Numbered from the stretch's first letter, positions 1 to 9,830 are shown. The stretch: DNA of 24,442 nt from Methylococcaceae bacterium (GCA_030699345.1 JAUYMX010000086.1:1-24442); one strand, 5' to 3'. Notes: generated from the letters alone by a model not told the origin. Numbers and translations are program-made.

Positions 1-24
1 TCAGTCTTTAATCTGAGAGAGGCT

Positions 25-106
25 ATGCGTTTATTGTGTAGGGTGGATAAGCAACGCGCATCCACCGCATTTGCCGGATGCGCTAGCGCTTATCCAGCCT
101 ACGCAT
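25..106. repeat. REP/MITE-like imperfect palindromic repeat
   Basis: Nested inverted repeats are visible. The outer arms GTAGGGTGGATAAGC (38-52) and GCTTATCCAGCCTAC (88-102) pair over 15 bases with one mismatch. An inner pair, GCGCATCC (56-63) and GGATGCGC (76-83), is perfect, and ATGCGT (25-30) and ACGCAT (101-106) extend the symmetry. This resembles the GTAGGGTGGATAAGC-type intergenic palindromes that are dispersed in many proteobacterial genomes, which I recall but could not search for. It carries no coding sequence. It lies about 195 bases upstream of the sheath gene and marks the border of the operon. As RNA it would fold into a long hairpin, but no T-run follows, so it is not a classic terminator. 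Confidence 0.65.
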
Positions 107-300
107 GACGGCTCGATCAAGAGACTGAATAGTTACAAAAATTATTTATCTTTCAGGGAGGATGATTTTTTATTTTGGTTGGCTTGCAAGGCTTGATCGA
201 TGTTGATGTTCTGCCGGTAGCAGCCTGTTTCGACACAAACGATTAAATGTCCGTGTGACTATGTCATTTCGTGTCATGTCGTAGTTAAGAGGAGCACGTC
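107..300 (+). promoter_or_regulatory. Gene-free leader of the eCIS operon
   Basis: This gap has no convincing gene. It is more AT-rich than the operon, with a T-rich stretch near 165-180, and it must hold or transmit the promoter for the genes that follow. I see no strong sigma-70 -35/-10 pair and no clear operator. The one solid element is the ribosome binding site AAGAGGAG at 287-294, six bases before the sheath ATG at 301. The promoter assignment is positional inference only. Confidence 0.4.
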
Positions 301-2337
301 ATGCCTGCAACACTCTCCTATCCCGGCGTTTATATCGAAGAGATTTCCTGTGGAGTCCGCACTATTACAGGTGTGGCGACGTCTATCACCGCATTTATCG
401 GTCGAGCCCCGCGCGGACCAACCAACGAAGCAAAAACAATCAACAATTTCTCCGACTTTGAGCAGATTTTTGGCGGCTTGTGGCTCGACAGTACGCTTGG
501 CTTCGCGGTTCGCGATTTTTATCTCAACGGCGGTAGCCAGGCGCTTATTGTCAGGCTGTTTCACAGTGATTTTGCTGACGAAACGGCGCGTAGCGCTGCA
601 CAAGCTGCCGCGCAGGCCGTTGCCGATGCGGCGACCGGCACCGATGCTGCCGCGGCGGCCGCGGCAGCAAGAGTTAAAGCGAATAGTTTTACTACTGATC
701 CTGAAAAGACTGCCGCCGACAAGGTGGCGGTTGCCGCTGAGAAGGAAGCTGCCAGGGCGGGTGCCGATAAAGACACCGTTAAAAAAGCGGCAGAGACTGC
801 CGTTGCCGGTGCTGCGGCTTATGCCAAAGCCAAACTCAGTGTCGGCGGGATTAAACTGGAAGCGCTTTATGAAGGCGGCTGGGGGGCTAATTTGCGTGCC
901 AGTATCGATCGTAACAATATCTCGGATGATACGCTATTCAACCTGACGGTGACCGATACCGCACCGGGCGGCAGTTTTGAGCGGTATCTGAATTTGTCGG
1001 TTATTGATGGCCCACGGCGTATCGATAAAGTGTTGGCTAGTGAATCCAAGCTCGTTGTCTGGGATGGCAACTGGCCGCCAACTGCGCTGCCGGATCTTGC
1101 CGCGATTAAGGCAGCTATCGATGCATTAACGGCGGCTAATGTCGCGCTGGCTGCAGACCCAACTAATGCTACTAAAAAGGCCGCAGTGGTTAGCGCCCAA
1201 AATACCTCATGGCCGCTAACTCAAGACGTTGTCACCCAAGCTCAAAACAAATACCTGCGAGCCAAAGCGGACCGGGAAAACAAACAGAACAGTGGCGCAT
1301 CGCAAACAGACATCGATAATGCAAAAACCGCAGAAAAAGAGACTAAAGCTCTTTTAGATGCTGCCAAAAAAGCGCAGGCCGAGGCTGTTTCGGATGGTTC
1401 ATCTCTAAGCATCAATGATTTTCTTCCGACAAGTAGTAAGAAGAATAAAAAAGGCCTGCACGCACTCGAACAAGCTGATCTTTTTAATCTGTTGGTGATT
1501 CCGCCTTATAAAGATAGCGATAAGGACGGCAAATTTGATGTGGAACTTAACCTACTCGCTGCCGCTGATGCCTATTGCCAAGAACGGCGGGCTTTATTAT
1601 TGGTTGATCCACACAGCAGCTGGACGACAAAAGATAAGGCGCGCGATGATTTTACCAAGGCCGAAGACAGTTACCCCGGTATCGCCAGCAAAAATGCCGC
1701 GTTGTTTTTCCCGCGTCTCAAACAGCCGAATCCGTTGCGCGATAATCAAATCGAAGAATTTGTACCCAGTGGTGCGGTGGCCGGTATCTTCGCCAGAACC
1801 GATACCCAGCGCGGCGTTTGGAAAGCTCCGGCAGGCTTAGAGGCGATTCTGTCAGGCGTGCCGCAACTCAGCGTTAATCTCACCGATGCCGAAAACGGCG
1901 AACTCAATCCGCTCGGCATCAACTGTTTACGAGCATTTCCAGTGATAGGCCGCATTGTCTGGGGATCCCGAACCCTGCGTGGTGCTGATCAATTAGCCGA
2001 TGAATGGAAATATATACCCGTGCGGCGCACCGCCTTGTTTATCGAAGAAAGCCTGTATCGCGGTACCAAGTGGGTGGTATTTGAGCCTAACGACGAACCG
2101 TTATGGGCGCAAATTCGGCTAAATATCGGGGCGTTTTTGCATAACTTGTTTCGCCAGGGCGCTTTTCAAGGCAGTACGCCAAGGGATGCTTACTTCGTCA
2201 AGTGCGATAAGGAAACGACTAATCAAACCGACATCAATTCCGGCATTGTCAACATTGTGGTCGGCTTTGCACCATTAAAGCCGGCCGAATTTGTCGTCAT
2301 CAAGCTCCAGCAAATTGCTGGGCAAATTGAAGTTTAA
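301..2337 (+). CDS. Contractile tail sheath protein of an eCIS, with two large insertions
   Basis: This is the outer sheath that contracts to drive the inner tube through a target membrane (Afp2-4/gp18 family). Residues 1-90 show the sheath N-terminal signature SYPGVYIEE with AFIGRAPRGP and a GGSQALIVRLF strand. Residues from about 495 to 678 match the C-terminal sheath domain (GVWKAPAG, NPLGINCLRAFP, then RRTALFIEESL and the WVVFEPNDEPLW region). Single sheaths of this type are usually around 500 residues. The extra length here comes from Ala/Lys-rich, probably helical insertions at about 91-178 and 262-366. A DSDKDG stretch near 405-410 resembles a Ca-binding loop, but this is only a resemblance. 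The start is fixed by the AAGAGGAG site. It is the only sheath gene in the cluster, whereas Afp and PVC carry three. It is the first gene of the operon, and the tube gene follows 12 bases later. Confidence 0.95.
   Translation: MPATLSYPGVYIEEISCGVRTITGVATSITAFIGRAPRGPTNEAKTINNFSDFEQIFGGLWLDSTLGFAVRDFYLNGGSQALIVRLFHSDFADETARSAAQAAAQAVADAATGTDAAAAAAAARVKANSFTTDPEKTAADKVAVAAEKEAARAGADKDTVKKAAETAVAGAAAYAKAKLSVGGIKLEALYEGGWGANLRASIDRNNISDDTLFNLTVTDTAPGGSFERYLNLSVIDGPRRIDKVLASESKLVVWDGNWPPTALPDLAAIKAAIDALTAANVALAADPTNATKKAAVVSAQNTSWPLTQDVVTQAQNKYLRAKADRENKQNSGASQTDIDNAKTAEKETKALLDAAKKAQAEAVSDGSSLSINDFLPTSSKKNKKGLHALEQADLFNLLVIPPYKDSDKDGKFDVELNLLAAADAYCQERRALLLVDPHSSWTTKDKARDDFTKAEDSYPGIASKNAALFFPRLKQPNPLRDNQIEEFVPSGAVAGIFARTDTQRGVWKAPAGLEAILSGVPQLSVNLTDAENGELNPLGINCLRAFPVIGRIVWGSRTLRGADQLADEWKYIPVRRTALFIEESLYRGTKWVVFEPNDEPLWAQIRLNIGAFLHNLFRQGAFQGSTPRDAYFVKCDKETTNQTDINSGIVNIVVGFAPLKPAEFVVIKLQQIAGQIEV
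646..668. repeat. GC-rich perfect inverted repeat inside the sheath gene
   Basis: The arms GCTGCCGCGGC (646-656) and GCCGCGGCAGC (658-668) are perfect reverse complements around a one-base centre. They encode an uninterrupted alanine run of the first sheath insertion. Low-complexity GCN codons make such palindromes easy to create and prone to slippage, so this is probably a by-product of alanine-rich coding rather than a regulatory site. Confidence 0.7.
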
Positions 2338-2349
2338 GGAGCACGCGTC

Positions 2350-2874
2350 ATGGCACAGTTTAGCGTTAATGCACAACGATTCGATCCCTATAAAAACTTC
2401 AAGTTTCGCGTTAAATGGGATGGCAAATATGTGGCGGGCGTCAGTAAAGTGGGCGCATTAAAGCGGACCACCGAAGTGGTTAAACACCGTGAAGGCGGCG
2501 ATCCCAGCAGTAGCCGGAAATCACCGGGACGTACCGAGTTCGAGGCGATTAGTTTGGAGCGCGGCGTTACCCACGATAAGGATTTTGAGCAGTGGGCGAA
2601 CAAAGTGTGGAATTTCGGTTCCGGGCTCGGATCAGAAGTGTCGCTAAAGGATTTTCGCAAAGACATCATCATCGAGCTTTACAACGAAGCCGGTCAATTA
2701 GCGGTGGCTTACAAGCTGTTTCGTTGCTGGGTATCCGAATTTCAGGCTTTGCCTGATTTGGATGCCAAAGCCAATGCGGTGGCGATTCAACATATCAAGC
2801 TGGAAAACGAGGGTTGGGAGCGGGATTACGACGTGACTGAACCTGCTGAAGCTACCTTTACCGAGCCGCAATAG
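2350..2874 (+). CDS. Contractile injection system inner tube protein (gp19/Afp1-5 family)
   Basis: This subunit stacks as hexameric rings to form the hollow inner tube that is propelled by the sheath and may carry cargo in its lumen. The 174-residue length and the order of segments fit the phage T4 gp19-like/Afp1 tube family: FDPYKNFKFRVKWDGKYVAG near residues 11-30, then GALKRTTEVVKHREGGDPS, then the FEAISLERGVTHDKDFEQW strand-helix segment. It lies 12 bases after the sheath stop, and its ribosome site AAGGAG reuses almost the same leader as the sheath gene (GGAGCACG...TCATG). Only one tube gene is present, whereas Afp/PVC clusters carry two (Afp1 and Afp5), so the same protein probably builds the whole tube above the initiator. 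Confidence 0.93.
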   Translation: MAQFSVNAQRFDPYKNFKFRVKWDGKYVAGVSKVGALKRTTEVVKHREGGDPSSSRKSPGRTEFEAISLERGVTHDKDFEQWANKVWNFGSGLGSEVSLKDFRKDIIIELYNEAGQLAVAYKLFRCWVSEFQALPDLDAKANAVAIQHIKLENEGWERDYDVTEPAEATFTEPQ

Positions 2875-2876
2875 CC

Positions 2877-3611
2877 ATGGCTAGCATTTCGACTGCAGAT
2901 TTATTGGCGGCGTGGGAACGCGGCGCGTCGCAGTCGATGACTCGCCGTGTATTGACGTTACTGGCAACGGTGTATCCCGAATTGTCCGACGCACAATTGC
3001 TGAGCTTACCTATCGGTCAACGCGATGGCTTGGCGCTCAAATTGCGTGAGTTGTTGTTCGGGCCGCAGTTGAACATTGTCGCGAAATGCCCGTTTTGTAA
3101 CGAGCAACTGGAAGTGGGCTTAGATGTCGCGGATATTTGCGTCGAGCAGAATACCCTACAGCATCAGCCGTTTGCGCTGGCCGTAGAAGGGTTTGAATTG
3201 CAGTTTCGCCTGCCTGACAGCCAAGATTTGCTGCACATTGAAGCTGTCGATAGCTTGGATGCCGCACGTAGTGTGTTTTTTGAACGCTGCTTGTTGTCGG
3301 CGACTTATGAAGGCCAGGAGTGTCCTGTGGATACCTTGCCCGAAGAGGTTCTAAACAAAATTGAAGCGACTATGTCGGCGGCCGATCCTCAAGCCGATGT
3401 TGAGCTGGATTTATGTTGTCCAGAGTGTCTGCACAGTTGGTTGGCACCTTTTGATATTGCTTCATTTTTGTGGACTGAAATTAACGCCTGGGCGCAACGC
3501 GTGTTGAATGAAGTGCATCTGTTAGCGCAAGCCTACAGTTGGCGTGAAGCCGATATTTTGGCAATGAGTGCAGCACGGCGTCGATATTATCTGGAGCGGG
3601 TGTTGCAATGA
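2877..3611 (+). CDS. Zinc-ribbon protein, candidate T4-type baseplate assembly chaperone
   Basis: This 244-residue protein has two CxxC knuckles, C71-P-F-C74 and C181-P-E-C184 with an extra C180. These probably bind one zinc ion across the protein. The N-terminal part is helical (LLAAWERGASQSMTRRVLTL), and the PIGQRDGLALKLRELLFGP segment leads into the first knuckle. This pattern, and its place directly after the tube gene, matches the small proteins in type II eCIS clusters that are often labelled T4-family baseplate hub assembly chaperone. I recall that label rather than prove it. The role is probably assembly rather than structure. It starts two bases after the tube stop without a good ribosome site, so it is probably translated by coupling. 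It overlaps the next gene by four bases (ATGA). Confidence 0.6.
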   Translation: MASISTADLLAAWERGASQSMTRRVLTLLATVYPELSDAQLLSLPIGQRDGLALKLRELLFGPQLNIVAKCPFCNEQLEVGLDVADICVEQNTLQHQPFALAVEGFELQFRLPDSQDLLHIEAVDSLDAARSVFFERCLLSATYEGQECPVDTLPEEVLNKIEATMSAADPQADVELDLCCPECLHSWLAPFDIASFLWTEINAWAQRVLNEVHLLAQAYSWREADILAMSAARRRYYLERVLQ

Positions 3612-4459
3612 GCAGATACCTCAACCATCTTGCCGCATTGACACTTAATCAAGTGGAGCCGGTGCAGCCACGGCTGACAAGTCGGTTTGAAGCGTCGGGT
3701 GATGGGGAGAATATAGGTTCACTTGGCAAGACCGGTGAAAACCAGCACATGAAGGAGAATGAAACGTTATCTACTGCGCATACTCCAGATATTTTAGAGA
3801 CACAAGCACCAATAGATGCATTGATCAAGTCGGTCATGCCAACTTTCTTGCAGGTAAAGACCCAAGTTGATGGCGGGCAAAAGCAAGGTAATCGTGCAAA
3901 ACCCGCCGCAAGTGTAAAAGCGAGTATAAATCAGGCTCCCAAAGTGCCGGATGCCCTGCTGGAGCAGGCTTGGCCGCCAATGGATTTGTTCAAGCCGATT
4001 AATACCCAAGCCAAACCCATTGCCCAGTCTGCTGAAGCGGTTAAGCAGCCCTTCCAATCTGCGCAGACAGCGCAAACTTTAAATACGATTGAGCGCTCAC
4101 AAGAGCAATTATTCGTTACTACGCATAGCGAGTTTATTCGCCAGGAGGTCGCCGCCGACAGCTTTCAAGAAGTTAAACGCTGGGAAGACATGCCGCGGCC
4201 TTTACCGGTTAAACCGGCTAGCATTACTGTGCGTTCTGAGCAACTAGCTGCAGCACCGGTACCGGCTCAATCTACTCAAGCGGCATCAACGCCGGCGGAG
4301 CAGGTCGAAGCACCCGAGCCGACTATCCAAGTCACTATCGGCCGTATCGAAATTCGCGCGACCCAAACGCCTGACAAACCGACAGCAAAACCGCGCGCAG
4401 TCTCCACCACCATGAGCCTGGACGACTATCTAAAACAACGTAACGGGAGCAAGTCATGA
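3608..4459 (+). CDS. Disordered eCIS-associated protein with a conserved-looking C-terminal tail
   Basis: This 283-residue protein is of unknown function. Most of it is low in hydrophobic clusters and rich in Ala, Pro, Gln, Thr and Lys, so it is probably disordered. Short helical pieces, such as one near residues 72-82, lie within it. The end differs: VTIGRIEIRA (242-251) reads as one beta strand, and LDDYLKQR (271-278) as a short amphipathic helix just before the stop. I recall a similar strand-plus-LDDYL ending in unnamed proteins at this position in other eCIS clusters, which would suit a docking tail. It overlaps both neighbours by ATGA, so it is tightly coupled to the zinc-ribbon gene and to the DUF4255 gene. 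It could be an assembly adaptor. It is also the only unassigned protein that could act as a short length ruler, though its composition is not that of a coiled-coil tape measure. Confidence 0.55.
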   Translation: MSRYLNHLAALTLNQVEPVQPRLTSRFEASGDGENIGSLGKTGENQHMKENETLSTAHTPDILETQAPIDALIKSVMPTFLQVKTQVDGGQKQGNRAKPAASVKASINQAPKVPDALLEQAWPPMDLFKPINTQAKPIAQSAEAVKQPFQSAQTAQTLNTIERSQEQLFVTTHSEFIRQEVAADSFQEVKRWEDMPRPLPVKPASITVRSEQLAAAPVPAQSTQAASTPAEQVEAPEPTIQVTIGRIEIRATQTPDKPTAKPRAVSTTMSLDDYLKQRNGSKS

Positions 4460-5822
4460 GCGGGCCGCTAGCCATTGCCGGTGTTACTGCGGTGTTAAAA
4501 GACGTGCTCAATAACGGCTTGATTGATCATGATCTGGCTACCGTGGGTAGTTTTTCCGTGACTGCGGTGCCGCCGGATCGAATCACCACCGGCACGCAAG
4601 AGCCGAATCAGCTGAATTTGTTTTTGTATCAAGTCACACCCAATCAAGGCTGGCGCAACGCCGGATTGCCGTCGCGCGACAGTAGCGGCGAGCGTGTGAG
4701 TAATCCGCCGCTGGCGCTTGATCTGCACTATCTATTGACGGCTTATGGCGCCCAGGATTTTAACGCCGAGATATTGCTGGGTTATGCGCTGCAAATTTTC
4801 CATGAAACGCCCGTGCTGTCACGCAGGGATATTCGTGCCGCATTAGGTTCGCCCGCACCGGTAGGCACAGGATTACTGCCGTCGACATTTGGTAATTTAT
4901 CGGCGTTGGATTTGGCCGATCAAATTGAACAAATAAAAATAACCCCGCATTACCTGACTACCGAAGAGCTTTCTAAACTGTGGACCGCGATGCAGGCACG
5001 TTATCGTCAGTCGATGGCTTACCAGGTATCCGTGGTGCTGATTCAAAGCACCAAACCAGCCAAGACAGCATTGCCGGTGCTCAGTAGGGGCAAAGACGAT
5101 CGCGGTGTCGATGCCGCGGCTAATGTGGTGTCACTATTTCCGTTGCTGGAAAGTATTCATATCGGTCCGGTTGAAGATGCCGGTATTGAGCCATTGCCGA
5201 GCTCATACCCACGCGCAGAATTGGGTTTGCAATTGATTTTACAAGGGCAGAATTTGGCTGGCGATAGTGTGCGCGTAGAGTTTAAACATACTCGCTATGC
5301 CGAGCCTGGGCATCCGCTGTTCTTAGCACCGATAAGTATTCCGGTACTGCCGGCAGATCGCACTAAAAGCAGCATTAAACTAACATTACCGGCTGATTCC
5401 GCCGCGCAAACAGCTTGGCGCACGGGTCTTTATAGTGTGGCTGTTAGAGTTACCCGAGGTGCTGAAGAGCATCACAGTAACGACAAGCTATTAGGTTTGG
5501 CGCCGCGCATCAATGCCATTGCACCACCTAACCCCATTGCCCGGGTCGGTACCAATGCAACATTGACACTGACCTGTTCTCCGCAGGTGCTAATAGAGCA
5601 AACGGCAACCTTGTTATTACCCGATCGCGAAGTCATTGCCAATGCTCATACCACCAATACCGATACCTTGGTATTTGTTATAGCCAACGCCCCGGTTGTC
5701 ACCGATCTGCCGCTACGCTTGCGTATCGACGGCGTTGACAGCATGCCGTTTGCACGCACCTACGATAGCGACGGTAAGCCGTTACCGCCGGTATTTGCCG
5801 ATAATCAGCAGGTGACCATCGT

Positions 5823-5826
<4 letters not shown>
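4456..5826 (+). CDS. DUF4255 / Pvc16-like tail terminator protein with C-terminal Ig-like domains
   Basis: Residues 1 to about 195 match the Pvc16 N-terminal domain (DUF4255). The signatures are an N-terminal helix with LKDVLNNGL, then EPNQLNLFLYQVTPNQGWRN, then LALDLHYLLTAYG, and FNAEILLGYALQIFHETPVL. In PVC and Afp this protein caps the end of tube and sheath away from the baseplate. Residues from about 250 to 456 are beta-rich; LGLQLILQGQNLAGDSVRVEF suggests an IPT/Ig-like fold, probably followed by a second such domain. That makes it longer than a minimal terminator, so the extra domains may face outward at the distal end. It overlaps the previous gene and the ATPase by four bases each. 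The family is secure; the placement at the cap follows from homologues. Confidence 0.88.
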
Positions 5827-7900
<2,074 letters not shown>

Positions 7901-7904
<4 letters not shown>

Positions 7905-8158
7905 ACATCAACCTGCACATTGAACGACTGATTTTAGACGGCGTTAATATCGCCCCCGACCAGCGACATTTGCTGCAAGCCAGCTTAACCGTTGAATTGA
8001 CCCGATTGCTCACCCAAAACGGCTTGGCAGCCAATTTTATTGAAGGTGTGTCCATGCCGAAACTATCGGCAACCGACGTGCAATTAACCGGCAACAATCC
8101 GAAGCAACTGGGTAAGCAAATCGCCCAATCAGTATATGGAGGCATCGGTCATGAATAA
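7901..8158 (+). CDS. Small eCIS-associated protein of unknown function
   Basis: This 85-residue protein begins with a short strand (INLHIERLILDGV), continues with a helix (LLQASLTVELTRLLTQNGL), and ends in GKQIAQSVYGGIG. The same arrangement (HIERLVLDG at the start, an amphipathic helix, a final IAxxVYGGI) is what I remember for small unnamed proteins located between the ATPase and the DUF4157 gene in type II eCIS operons. I therefore read it as a genuine conserved gene, not a chance frame. Its start overlaps the ATPase stop (ATGA), and its end overlaps the DUF4157 start. No enzyme motif, signal peptide or membrane segment is present. It may be a chaperone or adaptor for the ATPase or for the DUF4157 cargo; that is inference from position. 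Confidence 0.7.
8138..8142 (+). promoter_or_regulatory. Ribosome binding site that fixes the DUF4157 start
   Basis: GGAGG lies eight bases before the ATG at 8151. An earlier in-frame ATG at 8136 overlaps this very site and has no ribosome site of its own in the right place. The 8151 start is therefore preferred; it shortens the protein by five residues. Confidence 0.8.
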
Positions 8159-9830
8159 AGCCGCCGCTCAACAAGCCAAAACTTCATCTTTTTTGCCATC
8201 TTCTCAAGGTAAGCTCCAACGCAAATGCGCGTGCGGCAATCACACGGTTGCAGGCGGCGAGTGTGCGGAATGTGCGAAGAAGACAGTTTTGCAACGCAAG
8301 CTGACTATCGGCGCGAGTAATGATCCGCTGGAGCAGGAAGCCGACCGGGTTGCTGATCAGATAATGGCTGCATCGGTAAATCCTGTGGTTAATTCATCAA
8401 CTCCAACTATTCAGCGTGTTTCAAACCAGGTATCAGATATACAGCCGGAAAATGCTCCAAGCAGTGTAAATCAAGTTTTAGGCGGCTTTGGCAGACCATT
8501 GGATAAGCCTTTGCAGCAAGACATGGAATCGCGTTTCGGCCATGATTTTTCTCAGGTGCGTGTCCATCTTGGCGGAGCCGCTGAGCAATCAGCAAGGGAG
8601 GTCAATGCTCAGGCTTATACGGTTGGAAATAATATTGTATTTGGCGCTGGTCAATTTACCCCCGCGACTCAACAGGGACAGCGGTTGATCGCACATGAGT
8701 TGACCCATGTGGTTCAACAAACAAATAAGAATTTATCGGGTAACGAACCAGTAGTTCAAAGGTTTACTGCATTTTCAGCGGCTGAGCAAACCAGTGGTGT
8801 TTCTCAAGGTTGGAAGCATCCAGGCGCCAAGGATCTACGGGTGTCTGATGATGGGCAAATGGCTGTCGAAGATAATGGTTGGGGTGCGGGCTTAAGTAAA
8901 CGCGCATGGACCATACCACCACTAATTAGTCAGGCTAACGCCAGTCTTAGTAGCCAAGGCTCGCATGCAAAATTAGTTCTCAAAGGCGGTGGGGTTGACT
9001 TGTCGGGTATGTCCCCAGATACAAATAACCCTATGACACTAAAAGAAATAGAACCGGCAAAGGCGGCTGGTGCGGGTGTATTTGATTTGATTTCAGATTG
9101 CGGCGATGCTTGTAGGCAGATCATGGGGAGCGGACCTGCTGGAAAAGATGTCGCTGTTATCAAAAAACAATCATCCAGCGGCACTCTGGGAGGGATTCTT
9201 GGAGCACTAGGCGGTGGCTTACTGGGGGCTGGGCTAGGATTTTTAGCAGGTGGGCCAATTGGTGCGGTTGTCGGCGGCATTTTGGGGTTAGTTGCAGGTG
9301 GGTTGGCCGGGGCAGCTATTGGTCGGTCCTCTTCTAAATCAAAAGAAGAGCATCTTTCTCCTCGAACCTATCATGGCGGTAATCCAACGACACCTGAAGA
9401 GTGGACGGAAGAGCTATTCAAAAAGGAGTTTGGAGCGGGACTGACAAGGGACGAGGCTTATGCTAGATACGCTGCCCTGACGGATGCTGAGAGAGATCAG
9501 TTTGATCGTAAATACGGGATTAACAAATATGCGGTGCCACGTGTCGGGCAAGGATTAACGGTAAGTACGGAAAAAGACATGCCTGGTTTTGCGCTTGCAG
9601 GGCCGGCAGGCGACACATGGAATTTCCACTACGCAGCCACTGTTTTGGCCAGTGGCAGTGATTATGTCACGTTGGAAAGTGCCGCGGGCTGGGGAGCCAC
9701 TGATTGGATATTTTTCATGTATGGGCCTAGAAATAAAGGTCAGACTTTTCACGAATTCCATGGCGCAACGGGAACGCATGGCACGAAATGGACAACATTG
9801 GTCGTGCAACCGGAGGGCGTAAAGCCTTAA
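8151..9830 (+). CDS. DUF4157 (eCIS core domain) protein with a putative C-terminal effector region
   Basis: This 559-residue protein is the best payload candidate. Residues 22-70 carry the N-terminal signature of the family: C26-x-C28 and C38-x-x-C41, followed by LTIGASNDPLEQEADRVAD. Residues 113-190 form the DUF4157 domain with FGHDFSQVRVH and the metallopeptidase-like HELTH motif (H182, E183, H186). The domain is known as an eCIS-associated cargo domain and may act as a loading or self-processing unit. Residues 205-330 contain SDCGDACRQIMG (C317, C321). Residues 344-391 are a run of GxxxG-type glycine zippers. Residues 400-559 contain WNFHYAATV (H493) and YVTLE (E509), followed by a His-rich tail. 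The Cys...His...Glu order suggests a papain/NlpC-like hydrolase. No signal peptide is seen. Base composition is more AT-rich in the second half than in the flanking structural genes. Confidence 0.85.
   Translation: MNKAAAQQAKTSSFLPSSQGKLQRKCACGNHTVAGGECAECAKKTVLQRKLTIGASNDPLEQEADRVADQIMAASVNPVVNSSTPTIQRVSNQVSDIQPENAPSSVNQVLGGFGRPLDKPLQQDMESRFGHDFSQVRVHLGGAAEQSAREVNAQAYTVGNNIVFGAGQFTPATQQGQRLIAHELTHVVQQTNKNLSGNEPVVQRFTAFSAAEQTSGVSQGWKHPGAKDLRVSDDGQMAVEDNGWGAGLSKRAWTIPPLISQANASLSSQGSHAKLVLKGGGVDLSGMSPDTNNPMTLKEIEPAKAAGAGVFDLISDCGDACRQIMGSGPAGKDVAVIKKQSSSGTLGGILGALGGGLLGAGLGFLAGGPIGAVVGGILGLVAGGLAGAAIGRSSSKSKEEHLSPRTYHGGNPTTPEEWTEELFKKEFGAGLTRDEAYARYAALTDAERDQFDRKYGINKYAVPRVGQGLTVSTEKDMPGFALAGPAGDTWNFHYAATVLASGSDYVTLESAAGWGATDWIFFMYGPRNKGQTFHEFHGATGTHGTKWTTLVVQPEGVKP

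Noticed and set aside
6..30. Similarity of the segment at 6-30 to the start region of the EEP gene (10281-10318)
   Set aside because: Both contain CTTTAATCTG, TCTGAGAGAG and TATGCG, but in different order and spacing; ten-base matches are expected by chance many times in a window of this size.
350..946. Plus-strand ORF of 198 aa overlapping the sheath gene
   Set aside because: It lies wholly inside the sheath gene in another frame, is rich in Arg and Pro from the GC-rich insertion, and has no ribosome site or recognisable domain.
1513..1530. EF-hand-like DSDKDG calcium site in the sheath
   Set aside because: Only the loop pattern is present without flanking helices or a second site; kept as a remark in the gene entry and not as a feature.
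8136..8150. Earlier start codon for the DUF4157 protein
   Set aside because: The ATG at 8136 overlaps the GGAGG that serves the ATG at 8151, and it has no ribosome site of its own.
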